From: JALQTD01 sp965656785
GTDB lineage: Bacteria; Bacteroidota; Bacteroidia; Flavobacteriales_D; Sanyastnellaceae
NCBI GenBank assembly: GCA_965656785.1
Contig: CBFHLY010000014.1
Span: 16,064 to 80,063, forward strand
Length of the DNA stretch: 64,000 bases
Reading direction: 5' to 3'
Shown here: positions 63,863 to 64,000 of the stretch, piece after piece
Numbering within the stretch: the stretch's first letter is position 1
How the letters are laid out: each line of letters opens with the position of its first letter
Program-made: the position numbers and the translations under genes
The notes under the pieces: generated by a model
Databases searched by the model: none
What the model was told of the DNA's origin: nothing
The model's input: the letters and a program-made list of their open reading frames with translations, nothing else

Positions 63863-64000
63863 TCAATGGGGCTGGCGGCAGATCTTCTCGATGGCCTTTC
63901 CGCGGGACAATTCATCGACGACCTTGTCCAACCAACGCACCTTTTGCGTCAACGCGTTCTCGATTTCCTCCACGCGGTAGCCGCAAATGACTCCAGTAAT
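63863..64000 (-). CDS. DUF2200 family protein (5' part beyond the window)
   Basis: The last 45 codons of a minus-strand gene entering from the right edge. The residues GVICGYRVEEIEN, RWLDKVVDELSRGKAIEKI match the C-terminal end of DUF2200 proteins, which are small (about 120 residues) and of unknown function. 36 bases separate it from the PagL-like gene. Confidence 0.75.
   Translation of the reverse strand: MTGVICGYRVEEIENALTQKVRWLDKVVDELSRGKAIEKICRQPH

Overview
The window looks like a chromosomal stretch of a GC-rich member of the Bacteroidota, most likely a Flavobacteriales lineage. The support is: gene starts without Shine-Dalgarno sequences but with TAnnTTTG-type -7 elements; a DnaG whose zinc ligands are lost, as I recall from flavobacterial primases; a TonB-dependent receptor; LytTR and RprY-type two-component systems; DUF4292; and secreted proteins with the C-D-x-x-A-C-N-Y-D motif. 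No insertion sequence, prophage, CRISPR array or rRNA was seen. Genes are packed tightly, with many ATGA start/stop overlaps and several convergent pairs whose 3' ends overlap.

Layout. 1-7.9 kb: dnaG (3' end outside the window), a propeller-type sensor kinase with a LytTR regulator, and a second kinase/OmpR-type pair. 7.9-12.9 kb: tonB, prs, rplY, pth, then nadD-gmk-yicC on the other strand. 12.9-17.8 kb: polyprenyl synthase, a lipoprotein, a LysM glucosaminidase, and the tyrosine catabolism pair hmgA and hpd. 17.8-24 kb: a fused peptide-type ABC ATPase and a three-gene type I secretion-like operon whose ABC protein has a damaged nucleotide-binding domain. 24-30 kb: enoyl-CoA hydratase, dut, a sugar nucleotidyltransferase, a TPR lipoprotein, a DUF4292 lipoprotein and an EnvC-like protein, nearly all overlapping. 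30-32.4 kb: feoB facing feoA tail to tail. 32.6-42.2 kb: a repeat-rich secreted protein of lower GC, a large membrane protein, tRNA-Val, recQ and a GH81 laminarinase. 42.2-46 kb: a polyamine operon (speA, speB, a deoxyhypusine synthase-like enzyme and a small acidic protein). 46-55.3 kb: DUF389, a TonB-dependent receptor, a fatty acid desaturase, a large secreted metzincin protease and two small lipoproteins. 55.4-64 kb: an unknown protein, a GH2 beta-mannosidase, a HEPN/MNT pair, a GH99-like lipoprotein, amt, a sterol-desaturase-family protein, a PagL-like protein and a broken-off DUF2200 gene.

Together the genes suggest an aerobic, polysaccharide- and protein-degrading aquatic heterotroph. 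It secretes a laminarinase and a metalloprotease, takes up iron by TonB and Feo routes, uses tyrosine through homogentisate, and makes polyamines from arginine. The most interesting items are the polyamine operon with its DHS-like enzyme and translationally coupled single-lysine acidic protein; the secretion operon with a degenerate ATPase; the shared Cys/EF-hand-like modules on secreted proteins; the -7-like elements lying four bases before start codons; and the tail-to-tail feoB/feoA arrangement.
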